A stretch of 34,429 nucleotides of DNA. Source: JAQVSH01 sp964451605. Its GTDB lineage: Bacteria > Bacteroidota > Bacteroidia > Bacteroidales > UBA4181. Within the stretch, counting starts at the first letter, position 1. The number at the start of each line of letters is the position of its first letter. The stretch covers positions 1 to 34,429 of the forward strand of contig CAYVJA010000027.1 in the NCBI GenBank assembly GCA_964451605.1. Reading direction: 5' to 3'. A program made the position numbers and the translations under genes. The notes beneath the pieces are model-generated. The model searched no databases, was not told where the DNA came from, and was given only the letters and a program-made list of their open reading frames with translations. Positions 25,901 through 32,349 of the stretch are shown in pieces.

Positions 25901-26361
25901 TCCTGGTCGCCCGACAGATTCACATAAAGAATGGGAAACTCCGAAAAACTGATCTCAATCACTTCGGGTTCGTTGGGCAAATCGGCAGGCAAATCAGGGC
26001 GTGCTTTATCGACGGCATCCTTTACCCGCTGTTTGGCTACCGCCACATCTACCCCGGTCCGGAACTCCACAATAACCGACGAAATATCCTGCATCGACTG
26101 GCTTCGTACCTCCGAAATATCCTTCTCGGCGCGAATCTTCTTCTCAACGTAACGGGTTACCAGGTTCTCAATATCTACGGGAGAGGTTCCGGGATACACC
26201 GTGTTCACCACAAAGGTGGGAATCACAATGTCGGGAAACTGCTCTTTGGGAATGGAACGGTAGTTCATGTAACCGAAGATGGCTAACATGACCACCAGAA
26301 CATAGATACTGGTACTATTGTCGATAGCCCAGCTGGTGGGCCTAAACTCCTTGAACTTCAT
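22981..26361 (-). CDS. RND efflux transporter permease subunit
   Basis: 1126 residues, longer than the ~1040 of AcrB. Inner-membrane proton antiporter of a tripartite pump. It opens IDNSTSIYVLVVMLAIFG and has two porter-domain halves. TM4 has GIVVDDAIVVVENTHR with the two proton-relay Asp residues, and the TM10 region reads LAGIVIRNGILLVEF with Arg where AcrB has Lys940. After TM6 (ADSRGEGYARKMF) there are two extra hydrophobic stretches (about residues 516-560, near 24680-24815) that AcrB lacks. It is the last gene of the TolC > adaptor > permease operon, 15 bases after the adaptor. Drug, solvent, bile or metal substrates cannot be distinguished. Confidence 0.95.
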   Translation of the reverse strand: MKFKEFRPTSWAIDNSTSIYVLVVMLAIFGYMNYRSIPKEQFPDIVIPTFVVNTVYPGTSPVDIENLVTRYVEKKIRAEKDISEVRSQSMQDISSVIVEFRTGVDVAVAKQRVKDAVDKARPDLPADLPNEPEVIEISFSEFPILYVNLSGDQDLVTLKKYAEEAEDRIESLPEINRVDIVGALDREIQVNVDMFKMRAAGLTFSDIEMALSAENLTVAGGNMKMDGMARSLRVVGEFKDMETIRNLMIGSTTGALVALRDVADVADWYAEQDNFSRLNGKNVVTLNIIKKSGSNLLDASDKIKAIMDDLKTSRYPKDLAVVFTGDQSYYTRSILNELNNTIILGFILVSLVLMFFMGMTNAIFVGLAVPLSMAIAYMVLPMIGFTMNMLVMFSFIFALGIVVDDAIVVVENTHRIFHKANGALSIATAAKMAAGEIFVPILSGTLTTLAPFVPLCFWPGVVGQFMIFIPVTVIITLTASLIVAYIINPVFAVSFMTAREDADSRGEGYARKMFRRAALILVASIPFYLTGTFMMANLLALLALIFVLYNLWGYRWIHSFQVHFLPWLLDHYERLLRYVLVGSRPYYTLWGTFVLLIATFVITGIAQPKVLFFPDSDPTTIMVYLKMPEGTDVEITDTITKYFEKQVVSVLGENNPDVESIVANVALGASESSFDGGIKVLNKSKISINFVEYAKRVGPSTSSYMNPLREALRGVPGASITVAKDEGGPPTGEPVNIEIAGEEIPEMVETAKRLTTFLIDSLGIEGIENLKMDFEETKPEIVIELDREKANYQGITAGQVGMEFRSAIYGKEVSQFRDGEDQYPIMVRYRKEQREDLDALMETSITYRAMSSGVVHQVPISSVASVKYQNSYGSIQRLDEKRVITLSSKVLDGYNANEINASIRAALPSFDIPQGISIEITGEQEDQAETTAFMGNAMIITIFMILFILITQFNSLSKPLIILSEIIFSLIGVLLGFIIFGKPISIIMTGMGVVALAGIVIRNGILLVEFTEVLKSQGYKTRDAIVMAGKTRITPVLLTAIATILGLIPLAIGMNIDFASLLTSFNPHLHFGGENMMFFGPLAWAIIYGLSFATFLTLILIPVMYFVVHSFFLRFHRTVGHTTRSL

Positions 26362-26376
26362 ACCCTGATTATGTAT

Positions 26377-27495
26377 TTACGGTTGGTCGATGGTTGCAAC
26401 CGCCATCCCCTCTTCCAAATTCTGATAACCGAGCGAGACAACCCGATCGCCCACAGAAAGCCCCTCAAGTATCTGCATTTTACCCTGCGATGAGAGTCCC
26501 GGCTTCACATAGCGTTTCTTCGCCACTAATTTTCCATCGACGGGTTCTGCAATAAACAGGTACGATCCCTTAGCATCCTGACTCACCCAGTTGGCCGAAA
26601 CCACCAGTGCTTCGGGATCCTGGAAATCGACAATCTTTAATTTTGCCACCAGATTGGCCTTCAACCCCTTCATTCCTTGTGGCAATGGGGCCTCCACCAC
26701 AAACGAACGATTTACCGGATTGATATAGTTGCTGGCAAAACTGATCTTTCCGCGGATTTGCACTCCCAGATCGGGCAGGTCGATGAGAACCGGACTCCCG
26801 GCATGAATCGTCGAACTGTAAGCCTCCGAAACATCGGCCACAACCTTCGAAGAGGCAAGATTCACAATACGGAAAGCCACCATCTGAGGTGCCAGAATCT
26901 GTCCCAGACGAATAGGCACCTCTTCGATGGTTCCGGAGATGGGCGCTTTAATCAGACACATATCTATCTGCTCTTCCAGAGAGGCAATCCTGGCCTCTGC
27001 CGCCTCTTTATTGTTCTTTGCCTGCAGATATTGCACCTCCGACCCTATCTTCTGATCCCAGAGAGCTTTCTGTTTCTGGTACACATCCAGAATAAACCGA
27101 TAAGAGGTATTGGCCTCGTTCAATGCCTTTACCAAGAGTGCATCATCCAGTTTCCCCAGCAAATCGCCCTCTTTCACCACGGAGCCCTCTTTAACCAGTA
27201 TCTCCTGCACCATCCCGCTCGAACGTACGCCCACATTCAGGTTAGAATCACCGTCAACTTTGGCCTGAACCAGCACCACATGCCGGAAGGTGTCAACCTG
27301 GACCGCAGTAAGAATTACGCTGGCTACATCCGATTTGGCCGCTCCCAGCTCCAGTTCTAATTGTTTAATCTGAAGGGATATCTCGGCCTGTTGGGCACGA
27401 AGTGCACGAAGTTGCTCCTCTTTACTCCCGCTATCCGGGCTGCAGGCAAAATGAGTAAGGAGGAAAGGCAGCAGAAAAAAACCAATGCGTCTCAT
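26377..27495 (-). CDS. RND efflux periplasmic adaptor (lipoprotein)
   Basis: 372 residues. Lipoprotein signal with FAC at residues 16-18, then a short coiled-coil segment (EEQLRALRAQQAEISLQIKQ). The HlyD-like lipoyl halves follow: VRSSGMVQEILVKEGSVVKEGDLLGKLD and MCLIKAPISGTIEEVPIRLGQ, flanking a helical hairpin about residues 120-165. A beta-barrel (ADVSEAYSSTIHAGSPVLI) and a membrane-proximal domain follow. It links the permease to the TolC-like channel. Spacing 11 bases from the upstream tolC-like gene and 15 to the permease. Confidence 0.93.
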   Translation of the reverse strand: MRRIGFFLLPFLLTHFACSPDSGSKEEQLRALRAQQAEISLQIKQLELELGAAKSDVASVILTAVQVDTFRHVVLVQAKVDGDSNLNVGVRSSGMVQEILVKEGSVVKEGDLLGKLDDALLVKALNEANTSYRFILDVYQKQKALWDQKIGSEVQYLQAKNNKEAAEARIASLEEQIDMCLIKAPISGTIEEVPIRLGQILAPQMVAFRIVNLASSKVVADVSEAYSSTIHAGSPVLIDLPDLGVQIRGKISFASNYINPVNRSFVVEAPLPQGMKGLKANLVAKLKIVDFQDPEALVVSANWVSQDAKGSYLFIAEPVDGKLVAKKRYVKPGLSSQGKMQILEGLSVGDRVVSLGYQNLEEGMAVATIDQP

Positions 27496-27506
27496 AGAAA
27501 AAAAGA

Positions 27507-28796
27507 TTAAAATGCCAGTTTATCAATCCCCACTTTGGCGTTAAAGAGATCGAGCTGCGCTTTGATAAGCGCCCCAACGGCCTGAAGATAACTGTTATTA
27601 GCCTGTGTCAACTCCATACTGGAGGCCATCCCCTCCGAATAGCGGATGCTGTATTCATCGAATATTTTTCGGGAAACCCGCAGATTCTCCTGTTGCGACA
27701 TCCAGGCCTCGTACGATTGATGGAATGTATCGTGGTAGCGGGTAAAGTTGAGCAAAGTCTGACGAACCGTCTGATCGCGCAGATGGATACTCTTTTGCAG
27801 ATCATTTTTGGCCTGACGCACCCTGGCATTTCGCAATCCACTGCTGAAGAGAGGCATTTGAAAAGAGAGGCCGGCCATCACTGTATTGGGCTTGGCAAAG
27901 GCAAATTCCGGCAGCGTAAAGGCGTGCTGGTAATCGACAAAACCCGAAAGGGTAGGCAGATACTCCGTCTTTTTCAGCTTCAGGAGCAGTTCGGCACTCC
28001 TCTTTTCCACGTCCGAAATTCGCACATCAATCTGGCTCTCCGGATCGATCCGCTCAATGGCCAGATAATCGGGGGTAACAGTCTGCATCAGTACATCAAT
28101 CGGGTCGGTAAGAATCAGCGAATCGGAGAGTTCCATACCCACCACAAACTTTAAAAGCTGCAACGTTGTCGAGGCCTGACGGCTGGCCTGACGGCACTCA
28201 ACCTCTAACAGCGAACGATTCACTTCGAGCTGCATCACATCGGAGGCCTGCACCAAACCCTGTTGGTACGACGCACGGGCTTCGGCCAGCAACTTCTCTA
28301 TCAACGAGAGATTCTCGGAGAGCAGTGCATATTGCCTGTTGGCAACCTGAACCAGGAAATAGGTTTCGGCCGTCTGCGCCGAAAGTTCGATATCGCTCTT
28401 CTCCAGAGCCAGTTCGGAAATGGCTTTGTAAGTACGGCTGGCCTGAAGACCCACAATATAAGAGCCGCTGAAAACCAACTGGCTCAATGTAATATTGCCC
28501 GAAAGATTGTTTTTTACTCCGGTACTGATTTTCTGGTCACCGAACTCAATCGTAGGCAATGAAGTCACATTATGCCGGTAGTCCATTTGGCCGGAAATCT
28601 GTGGCAGTCCCGATGCGGTAGTCTCCCATACTTTTGAATGGGCCGATTCAATATCGAGCAACACATTACGACGCAAATAGTTGTGCGAGACAGCGTACTC
28701 CTTTGCTTCGGCCAGTGAAAGGCGGTTTATCGATTGTGCCGCGGCAGGAAAAGAGAATGTACAAAGAGCCAGAAATAAAGTGATCATTGTTCTCAT
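27507..28796 (-). CDS. TolC family outer-membrane efflux channel
   Basis: 429 residues with a signal peptide (ITLFLALCTFSFPAAAQ). LSLAEAKEYAVSHN starts the TolC-type domain. Long helices such as SDVMQLEVNRSLLEVECRQ, and LQKSIHLRDQTVRQTLLNF repeat in two similar halves. I chose ATG 28796 over the longer frame from 28832, because the latter would start inside a palindrome and gives no proper signal sequence. First gene of the efflux operon; no regulator gene is adjacent. Confidence 0.92.
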   Translation of the reverse strand: MRTMITLFLALCTFSFPAAAQSINRLSLAEAKEYAVSHNYLRRNVLLDIESAHSKVWETTASGLPQISGQMDYRHNVTSLPTIEFGDQKISTGVKNNLSGNITLSQLVFSGSYIVGLQASRTYKAISELALEKSDIELSAQTAETYFLVQVANRQYALLSENLSLIEKLLAEARASYQQGLVQASDVMQLEVNRSLLEVECRQASRQASTTLQLLKFVVGMELSDSLILTDPIDVLMQTVTPDYLAIERIDPESQIDVRISDVEKRSAELLLKLKKTEYLPTLSGFVDYQHAFTLPEFAFAKPNTVMAGLSFQMPLFSSGLRNARVRQAKNDLQKSIHLRDQTVRQTLLNFTRYHDTFHQSYEAWMSQQENLRVSRKIFDEYSIRYSEGMASSMELTQANNSYLQAVGALIKAQLDLFNAKVGIDKLAF

Positions 28797-28826
28797 AGGA
28801 ACAGCCAGTAGGTGAGGCAGATAAAA

Positions 28827-28839
28827 CGACAACTTGTCG
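28827..28839. promoter_or_regulatory. Palindrome CGACAA-C-TTGTCG upstream of RND operon
   Basis: Perfect 6-bp arms with a one-base centre, 31 bases before the TolC-like ATG. Candidate repressor-binding site. Confidence 0.45.
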
Positions 28840-28854
28840 CCGCCATAACGGTGC

Positions 28855-28868
28855 GAATATAGATATTC
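28855..28868. promoter_or_regulatory. Palindrome GAATAT-AG-ATATTC upstream of RND operon
   Basis: Perfect 6-bp arms with a two-base centre, 15 bases from the palindrome at 28827-28839. Candidate operator of a different type. Confidence 0.45.
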
Positions 28869-28986
28869 CTATGCAACTCACAATATCATTGAAAGGCTGG
28901 CGGTGAAAAAAATATTGTTTGCAATTACTTCTTATTATGCGAACAATGCGGAGTGGGTGCAGAACGGTCATTTTCGTGAGAAAAGC

Positions 28987-28994
28987 TATATTTG
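28987..28994 (+). promoter_or_regulatory. Bacteroidetes -7 element for lipoprotein gene
   Basis: TATATTTG is an exact TAnnTTTG match, 33 bases before the ATG at 29028. No clear -33 element. Confidence 0.5.
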
Positions 28995-29006
28995 TGAGAT
29001 ATCTCA
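28995..29006. promoter_or_regulatory. Palindrome TGAGATATCTCA at the predicted start of transcription
   Basis: Perfect 12-bp palindrome directly after the -7 element, so it would straddle the transcription start of the lipoprotein gene. Candidate repressor site. Confidence 0.45.
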
Positions 29007-29027
29007 ACACTACTAAAGCACCCTGTC

Positions 29028-30017
29028 ATGGTCCAAAATCGGTTTTTCCTTTTCCTAGCTTTTCTATCTCTCCTGCTGTCGGTTTCGTGCGACGATCTGA
29101 ACGATCCGGTTTGGGGTGGCCCGCGATATGGCGAACGGGTTGCCGGATCGATTACCTCGATAAATGGTGTTCCAACTGAAAAAACCGAGTATTTCTACGC
29201 CGACGATCAATTAGTGGCCAGAATTGTTTACGACAGGGTGGGCTCGCAATGGGTAGAAAGTGTCCGCTTACTGGTAAGCTACGAAGGCGACAGAGCAGTA
29301 TGCGAATTGCAGGAGAAAGAAGATATGGAGTGGTGGACCCTCCAGATGAGTGAGTCGCGCTACCGCGACGGACGGATTCTGGAAGAGATTATTTATATGC
29401 CTGACGACGGCGATCTCTGGATTCCCGAATCAAGGTATGTCTACTTATACAATGGTTCAAAGATGACAGGCTGGACAGGTACAAAACTGCTCTCTTCGGG
29501 CTTCGAACAACCCATTCAACAAGGTGTACTGCAGTATGATGCCGGATTACTGCGTTCCATTCAAAACTGCGTTTACTCGGTTGAGGGAACATTACTGTCG
29601 ACCGACCGAAAAGATCTGATCTATATGGATGGACGTATCGCCGGGTACACAAGGCAGATTGGTTCGCCACAAACACAAAATGGTGTAGGGTACCGGTTCG
29701 ACTACCGCTATACCGGGGGTATGTTGAGCGAGATGTTTATTTATCCATACAATCCTCTGCTGGGTAACTGGGAACCCACGCCCATGCTGGTTGCTTTTTT
29801 CGACTATAGTCCGAATGGCACATTGACAGGCCAGGGAATGGAAGACGAAAGTGAAGAATATTATACTGAATACATCTATGAAAGAGGGAGTGGAAATGCC
29901 CGCTTTTTTGAATTTTCGATTGACGATCGGTTGCTGGAGTACCCCACAGTGCGGAGCGCTACCCGTAAACCGGCATTAGCCCCCTATGCCGAAACCCTCT
30001 TCCGAACAATGGAATGA
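29028..30017 (+). CDS. Hypothetical lipoprotein, unrecognised family
   Basis: 329 residues. The lipoprotein signal ends LSVSC with Cys near residue 21. The rest is largely aromatic beta-strand-like material. Recurrent tyrosine-rich units such as EYFYADDQLVARIVYD, RYVYLYNGSKMTGW and YRFDYRYTGGMLSEMF loosely resemble YD-type or other cell-surface beta repeats. No catalytic motif seen. It is a single transcription unit with its own promoter element and an operator-like palindrome. Location in the outer membrane is inferred from the signal. Function unknown. Confidence 0.75.
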   Translation: MVQNRFFLFLAFLSLLLSVSCDDLNDPVWGGPRYGERVAGSITSINGVPTEKTEYFYADDQLVARIVYDRVGSQWVESVRLLVSYEGDRAVCELQEKEDMEWWTLQMSESRYRDGRILEEIIYMPDDGDLWIPESRYVYLYNGSKMTGWTGTKLLSSGFEQPIQQGVLQYDAGLLRSIQNCVYSVEGTLLSTDRKDLIYMDGRIAGYTRQIGSPQTQNGVGYRFDYRYTGGMLSEMFIYPYNPLLGNWEPTPMLVAFFDYSPNGTLTGQGMEDESEEYYTEYIYERGSGNARFFEFSIDDRLLEYPTVRSATRKPALAPYAETLFRTME

Positions 30018-30161
30018 GCCGTTTATTGGCCGGATAGGAATTTTTTTTGTTGTTTTTCGAAAATTCTAGTAAAAAAATCGAAAAATCAAAGTCTGTATAC
30101 TACATTTACACTGCAGCGTTTGTACATCACTTTCTTAATTCCTAACCAAACCTTTTTTATT

Positions 30162-30698
30162 ATGAAAAACTTCTCCATTTCGCGCAAGCAGTTTATCCAG
30201 ATTTGTGCTGCTGCACTGTTTTCAGTTGTAATGGTTGCCCCTTTTAACGCCTGTGCTCAGGGTTCGAAGGCCAATTTTGCCGGTACCTGGGCTTTCAATG
30301 AAACCAAGAGTAACCTCGGCGAAGGCGGCATGGGCCGTTTCAGAGCCGGTTCTCAGTTTACGGTTACCCAGGATGCCAACACCCTTACCGTATCGCGCAC
30401 CCGTACCAATCAGAATGGTGAATCTACCACTACCACCGAGAAGTTCACCCTCGACGGTAAAGAGAGTGTAAAAACTTCCGGAAGAGGTGGTTCCAGCAAG
30501 TCTGTAGTTACCTTCTCGGCCGATGGAAAATCACTGAATTTTGCCAATACCCGTTCGTTCGAAAGAGACGGTCAAACCACCGAGATGAAATCGACCGAAG
30601 TTTGGACCTTAACCGATGCCAAAACCCTCTCTATTAAGAGCACCTCCAATTTCGGCGGTCAGGAGAGAGTTACCACCATGGTATACGACAAAAAGTAA
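30162..30698 (+). CDS. Small secreted protein, lipocalin-like beta fold suspected
   Basis: 178 residues. The signal region SRKQFIQICAAALFSVVMVAPFNAC may be a signal peptide or lipobox (FNAC). The mature part is glycine-, serine- and threonine-rich with regular strands: FAGTWAFNETKSNLG, SQFTVTQDANTLTVSR, EKFTLDGKES, SVVTFSADGKSLNFAN, STEVWTLTDAKTLSIKS, TMVYDKK. This pattern fits a small beta-barrel of lipocalin-like type; I do not recognise a named family. ATG 30162 was preferred to upstream 30120 because it gives a proper signal peptide. A strong terminator follows. The 144-base upstream spacer is A/T-rich and holds no clear promoter. Confidence 0.75.
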   Translation: MKNFSISRKQFIQICAAALFSVVMVAPFNACAQGSKANFAGTWAFNETKSNLGEGGMGRFRAGSQFTVTQDANTLTVSRTRTNQNGESTTTTEKFTLDGKESVKTSGRGGSSKSVVTFSADGKSLNFANTRSFERDGQTTEMKSTEVWTLTDAKTLSIKSTSNFGGQERVTTMVYDKK

Positions 30699-30719
30699 AC
30701 AACAGCCCTCAGGGGTTAC

Positions 30720-30752
30720 AAAAAAGGGTGCTCTATGAGCACCTTTTTTTTT
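30720..30752. terminator. Bidirectional terminator
   Basis: GGTGCTC (30727-30733), loop TAT, GAGCACC (30737-30743) and nine T after it, with an A-run before it. It ends the small secreted protein gene on the plus strand and the convergent glycosidase gene on the minus strand. Confidence 0.85.
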
Positions 30753-30773
30753 GAACTAATAAGGTATGAAACA

Positions 30774-32147
30774 CTAAAGAGCCGAAAATGTGTGAATCGA
30801 ATTGGGAGGGAGAACAACCCGAAGCCGCCCGTTGACCGCTTTTACCGGCGAATTTTCCCGGAAAAACTGATTAGCCTGCGAGCTGATCCATTGAAATGTA
30901 ACACTACCCGGGCGAGTCACCTCCACCTCTACAGAATTCGTTGAGAGGTTTTGCAGAATAAAGCGGGGTTTTTTATGCAGAACGGCCGCGGTAACCAAGA
31001 TATCGGGATTCGCCGATTCGGCCTCAACCCGCTGTGCCCCGGCGGGAAATGCGGTCATATAATGTTTCGACACAAAGCGAAAAGGATTGAGATCGAAGGG
31101 TGTATAACCATACCAGGGCAACACTCCGTTCACACCGCCAACCGTAAACAGATTATGCAACAGTTGTCCACAGGCTCTCGGAGCTTCACTCCAGCTTCGG
31201 CGATCGGGCGATAACCAGAATTGATTGTCGTAATCGCACTCTCCGCAAAGTGTAAAAAGCCCGGTCTGATTTGCCCATTCGTACCATGCCTTTAGCATCA
31301 ACCGACTCTCTGCGGTATGCATGAAATAGCCGTGAAAATCGAACCCTGCCACATACGGTTTTGATTGAGGATTTTCGAAGATCATCTTTGCCTGCTCCAG
31401 TTCGGAGGGATAGAGCTTATGAAGCGCAATAATCCATTGGGTCTTCAGGCCAAACTTTTCGAAGAGAAGCCCTGCTTTTGCAATTAACCGCATCTGCTCA
31501 TCGGCCGTTAAAGCAACCTGATACCCTCCATACCCGTTCTCAGAGGCAATACTAGGCTCATTAACAGAAATATACGACGGAGAAACGCTATAGTAATCGC
31601 GTGCATGAATCAAAAAGGCAGTAATCGATTCGGCCATTTCATCGATGTTGATGATTCGTCGCTGCGCGGTTGCCAATGGATTATTTACATTCCAGTTAGC
31701 CACATCCCAAACCGAAAGCCAACACCTCATCCCCCGCTTTTCGAGCAGACTAAGCCGCTGAAAGGTATTTAAAACCTCTTTGCTTTTATTGAAGCGCATG
31801 ATATCAATCACGTCCGGATCATTGTTTTCATTTTCCGGCTCCCACAGCTTGAGGGGCAATCCCATACGAACCAATTGAGTAGGGAGCTCTGTCAGCATAT
31901 AGTCGAATTTCGGAGCCATGATTTCTGCACCGCCTCCTATGTGGTAGCCTTCGAAATTGATTCCATTTCCCAGAATCACCTGTCGGAGCGAATCCCAATG
32001 CACAACTACCCGACTCACTTCCGATGGATTCTCCTGAACGGAAAATCCTGGCAACGAACCGGATACGGCCCAAATCTGCAACGAACAAAGAGAGAATAGA
32101 AACGAAAAGGCAGTAATACGCCATCCGGAATAAGAGCAGTTTGTCAT
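30774..32147 (-). CDS. Secreted clan GH-A glycoside hydrolase (GH30-like)
   Basis: 457 residues with a signal peptide (FSFLFSLCSLQIWAVSG). An (alpha/beta)8 barrel is suggested by ordered blocks: GINFEGYHIGGGAE, MRCWLSVWDVANW, PSYISVNEPSIASENGYGG with the Asn-Glu acid/base pair, VAGFDFHGYFMHT, and FTLCGECDYDNQFW with the second catalytic Glu. A beta-sandwich-like tail (residues about 375-457, FILQNLSTNSVEVEV) resembles the side domain of GH30 enzymes. Clan assignment is firm; family is tentative and GH39 or another GH-A family is possible. Substrate unknown. It converges on the terminator at 30720 and stands alone. Confidence 0.75.
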   Translation of the reverse strand: MTNCSYSGWRITAFSFLFSLCSLQIWAVSGSLPGFSVQENPSEVSRVVVHWDSLRQVILGNGINFEGYHIGGGAEIMAPKFDYMLTELPTQLVRMGLPLKLWEPENENNDPDVIDIMRFNKSKEVLNTFQRLSLLEKRGMRCWLSVWDVANWNVNNPLATAQRRIINIDEMAESITAFLIHARDYYSVSPSYISVNEPSIASENGYGGYQVALTADEQMRLIAKAGLLFEKFGLKTQWIIALHKLYPSELEQAKMIFENPQSKPYVAGFDFHGYFMHTAESRLMLKAWYEWANQTGLFTLCGECDYDNQFWLSPDRRSWSEAPRACGQLLHNLFTVGGVNGVLPWYGYTPFDLNPFRFVSKHYMTAFPAGAQRVEAESANPDILVTAAVLHKKPRFILQNLSTNSVEVEVTRPGSVTFQWISSQANQFFRENSPVKAVNGRLRVVLPPNSIHTFSAL

Positions 32148-32234
32148 AGGTCGGCCAATTAGTGTTTCTCAAAAAAGTTTGATACGAAGAAAAGACAAAA
32201 GTTTAACTCTCCCGCAAAATTCCACACAAATCAC

Positions 32235-32242
32235 TACATTTG
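32235..32242 (+). promoter_or_regulatory. Bacteroidetes -7 element for cstA-family gene
   Basis: TACATTTG is an exact TAnnTTTG match. It is 107 bases before the ATG, so the message would have a leader of about 100 bases containing a hairpin. Confidence 0.5.
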
Positions 32243-32290
32243 AACTACCCACAGGTTGGCACGTTGTGCTCCCGGCACTTTCCCTGCCAC

Positions 32291-32312
32291 GCTTCGGTGT
32301 TTCGCCCGAAGC
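32291..32312 (+). promoter_or_regulatory. Leader hairpin before cstA-family gene
   Basis: GCTTCGG (32291-32297) pairs with CCGAAGC (32306-32312), loop of eight bases. There is no T-run, so it is not a terminator; it may stabilise the RNA or affect translation. Confidence 0.35.
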
Positions 32313-32349
32313 AAATATCTGCCGAAATGTATACACAGAACGATAGATT

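Noticed and set aside
28797..28832. Longer start for the TolC-like protein
   Set aside because: It would begin inside the palindrome at 28827-28839 and give a poor signal peptide.
32255..32275. Sigma-54-like TTGGCACG before the cstA-family gene
   Set aside because: A -24-like half is present, but the following GC lies eight, not ten, bases after GG, so it does not fit the sigma-54 spacing.
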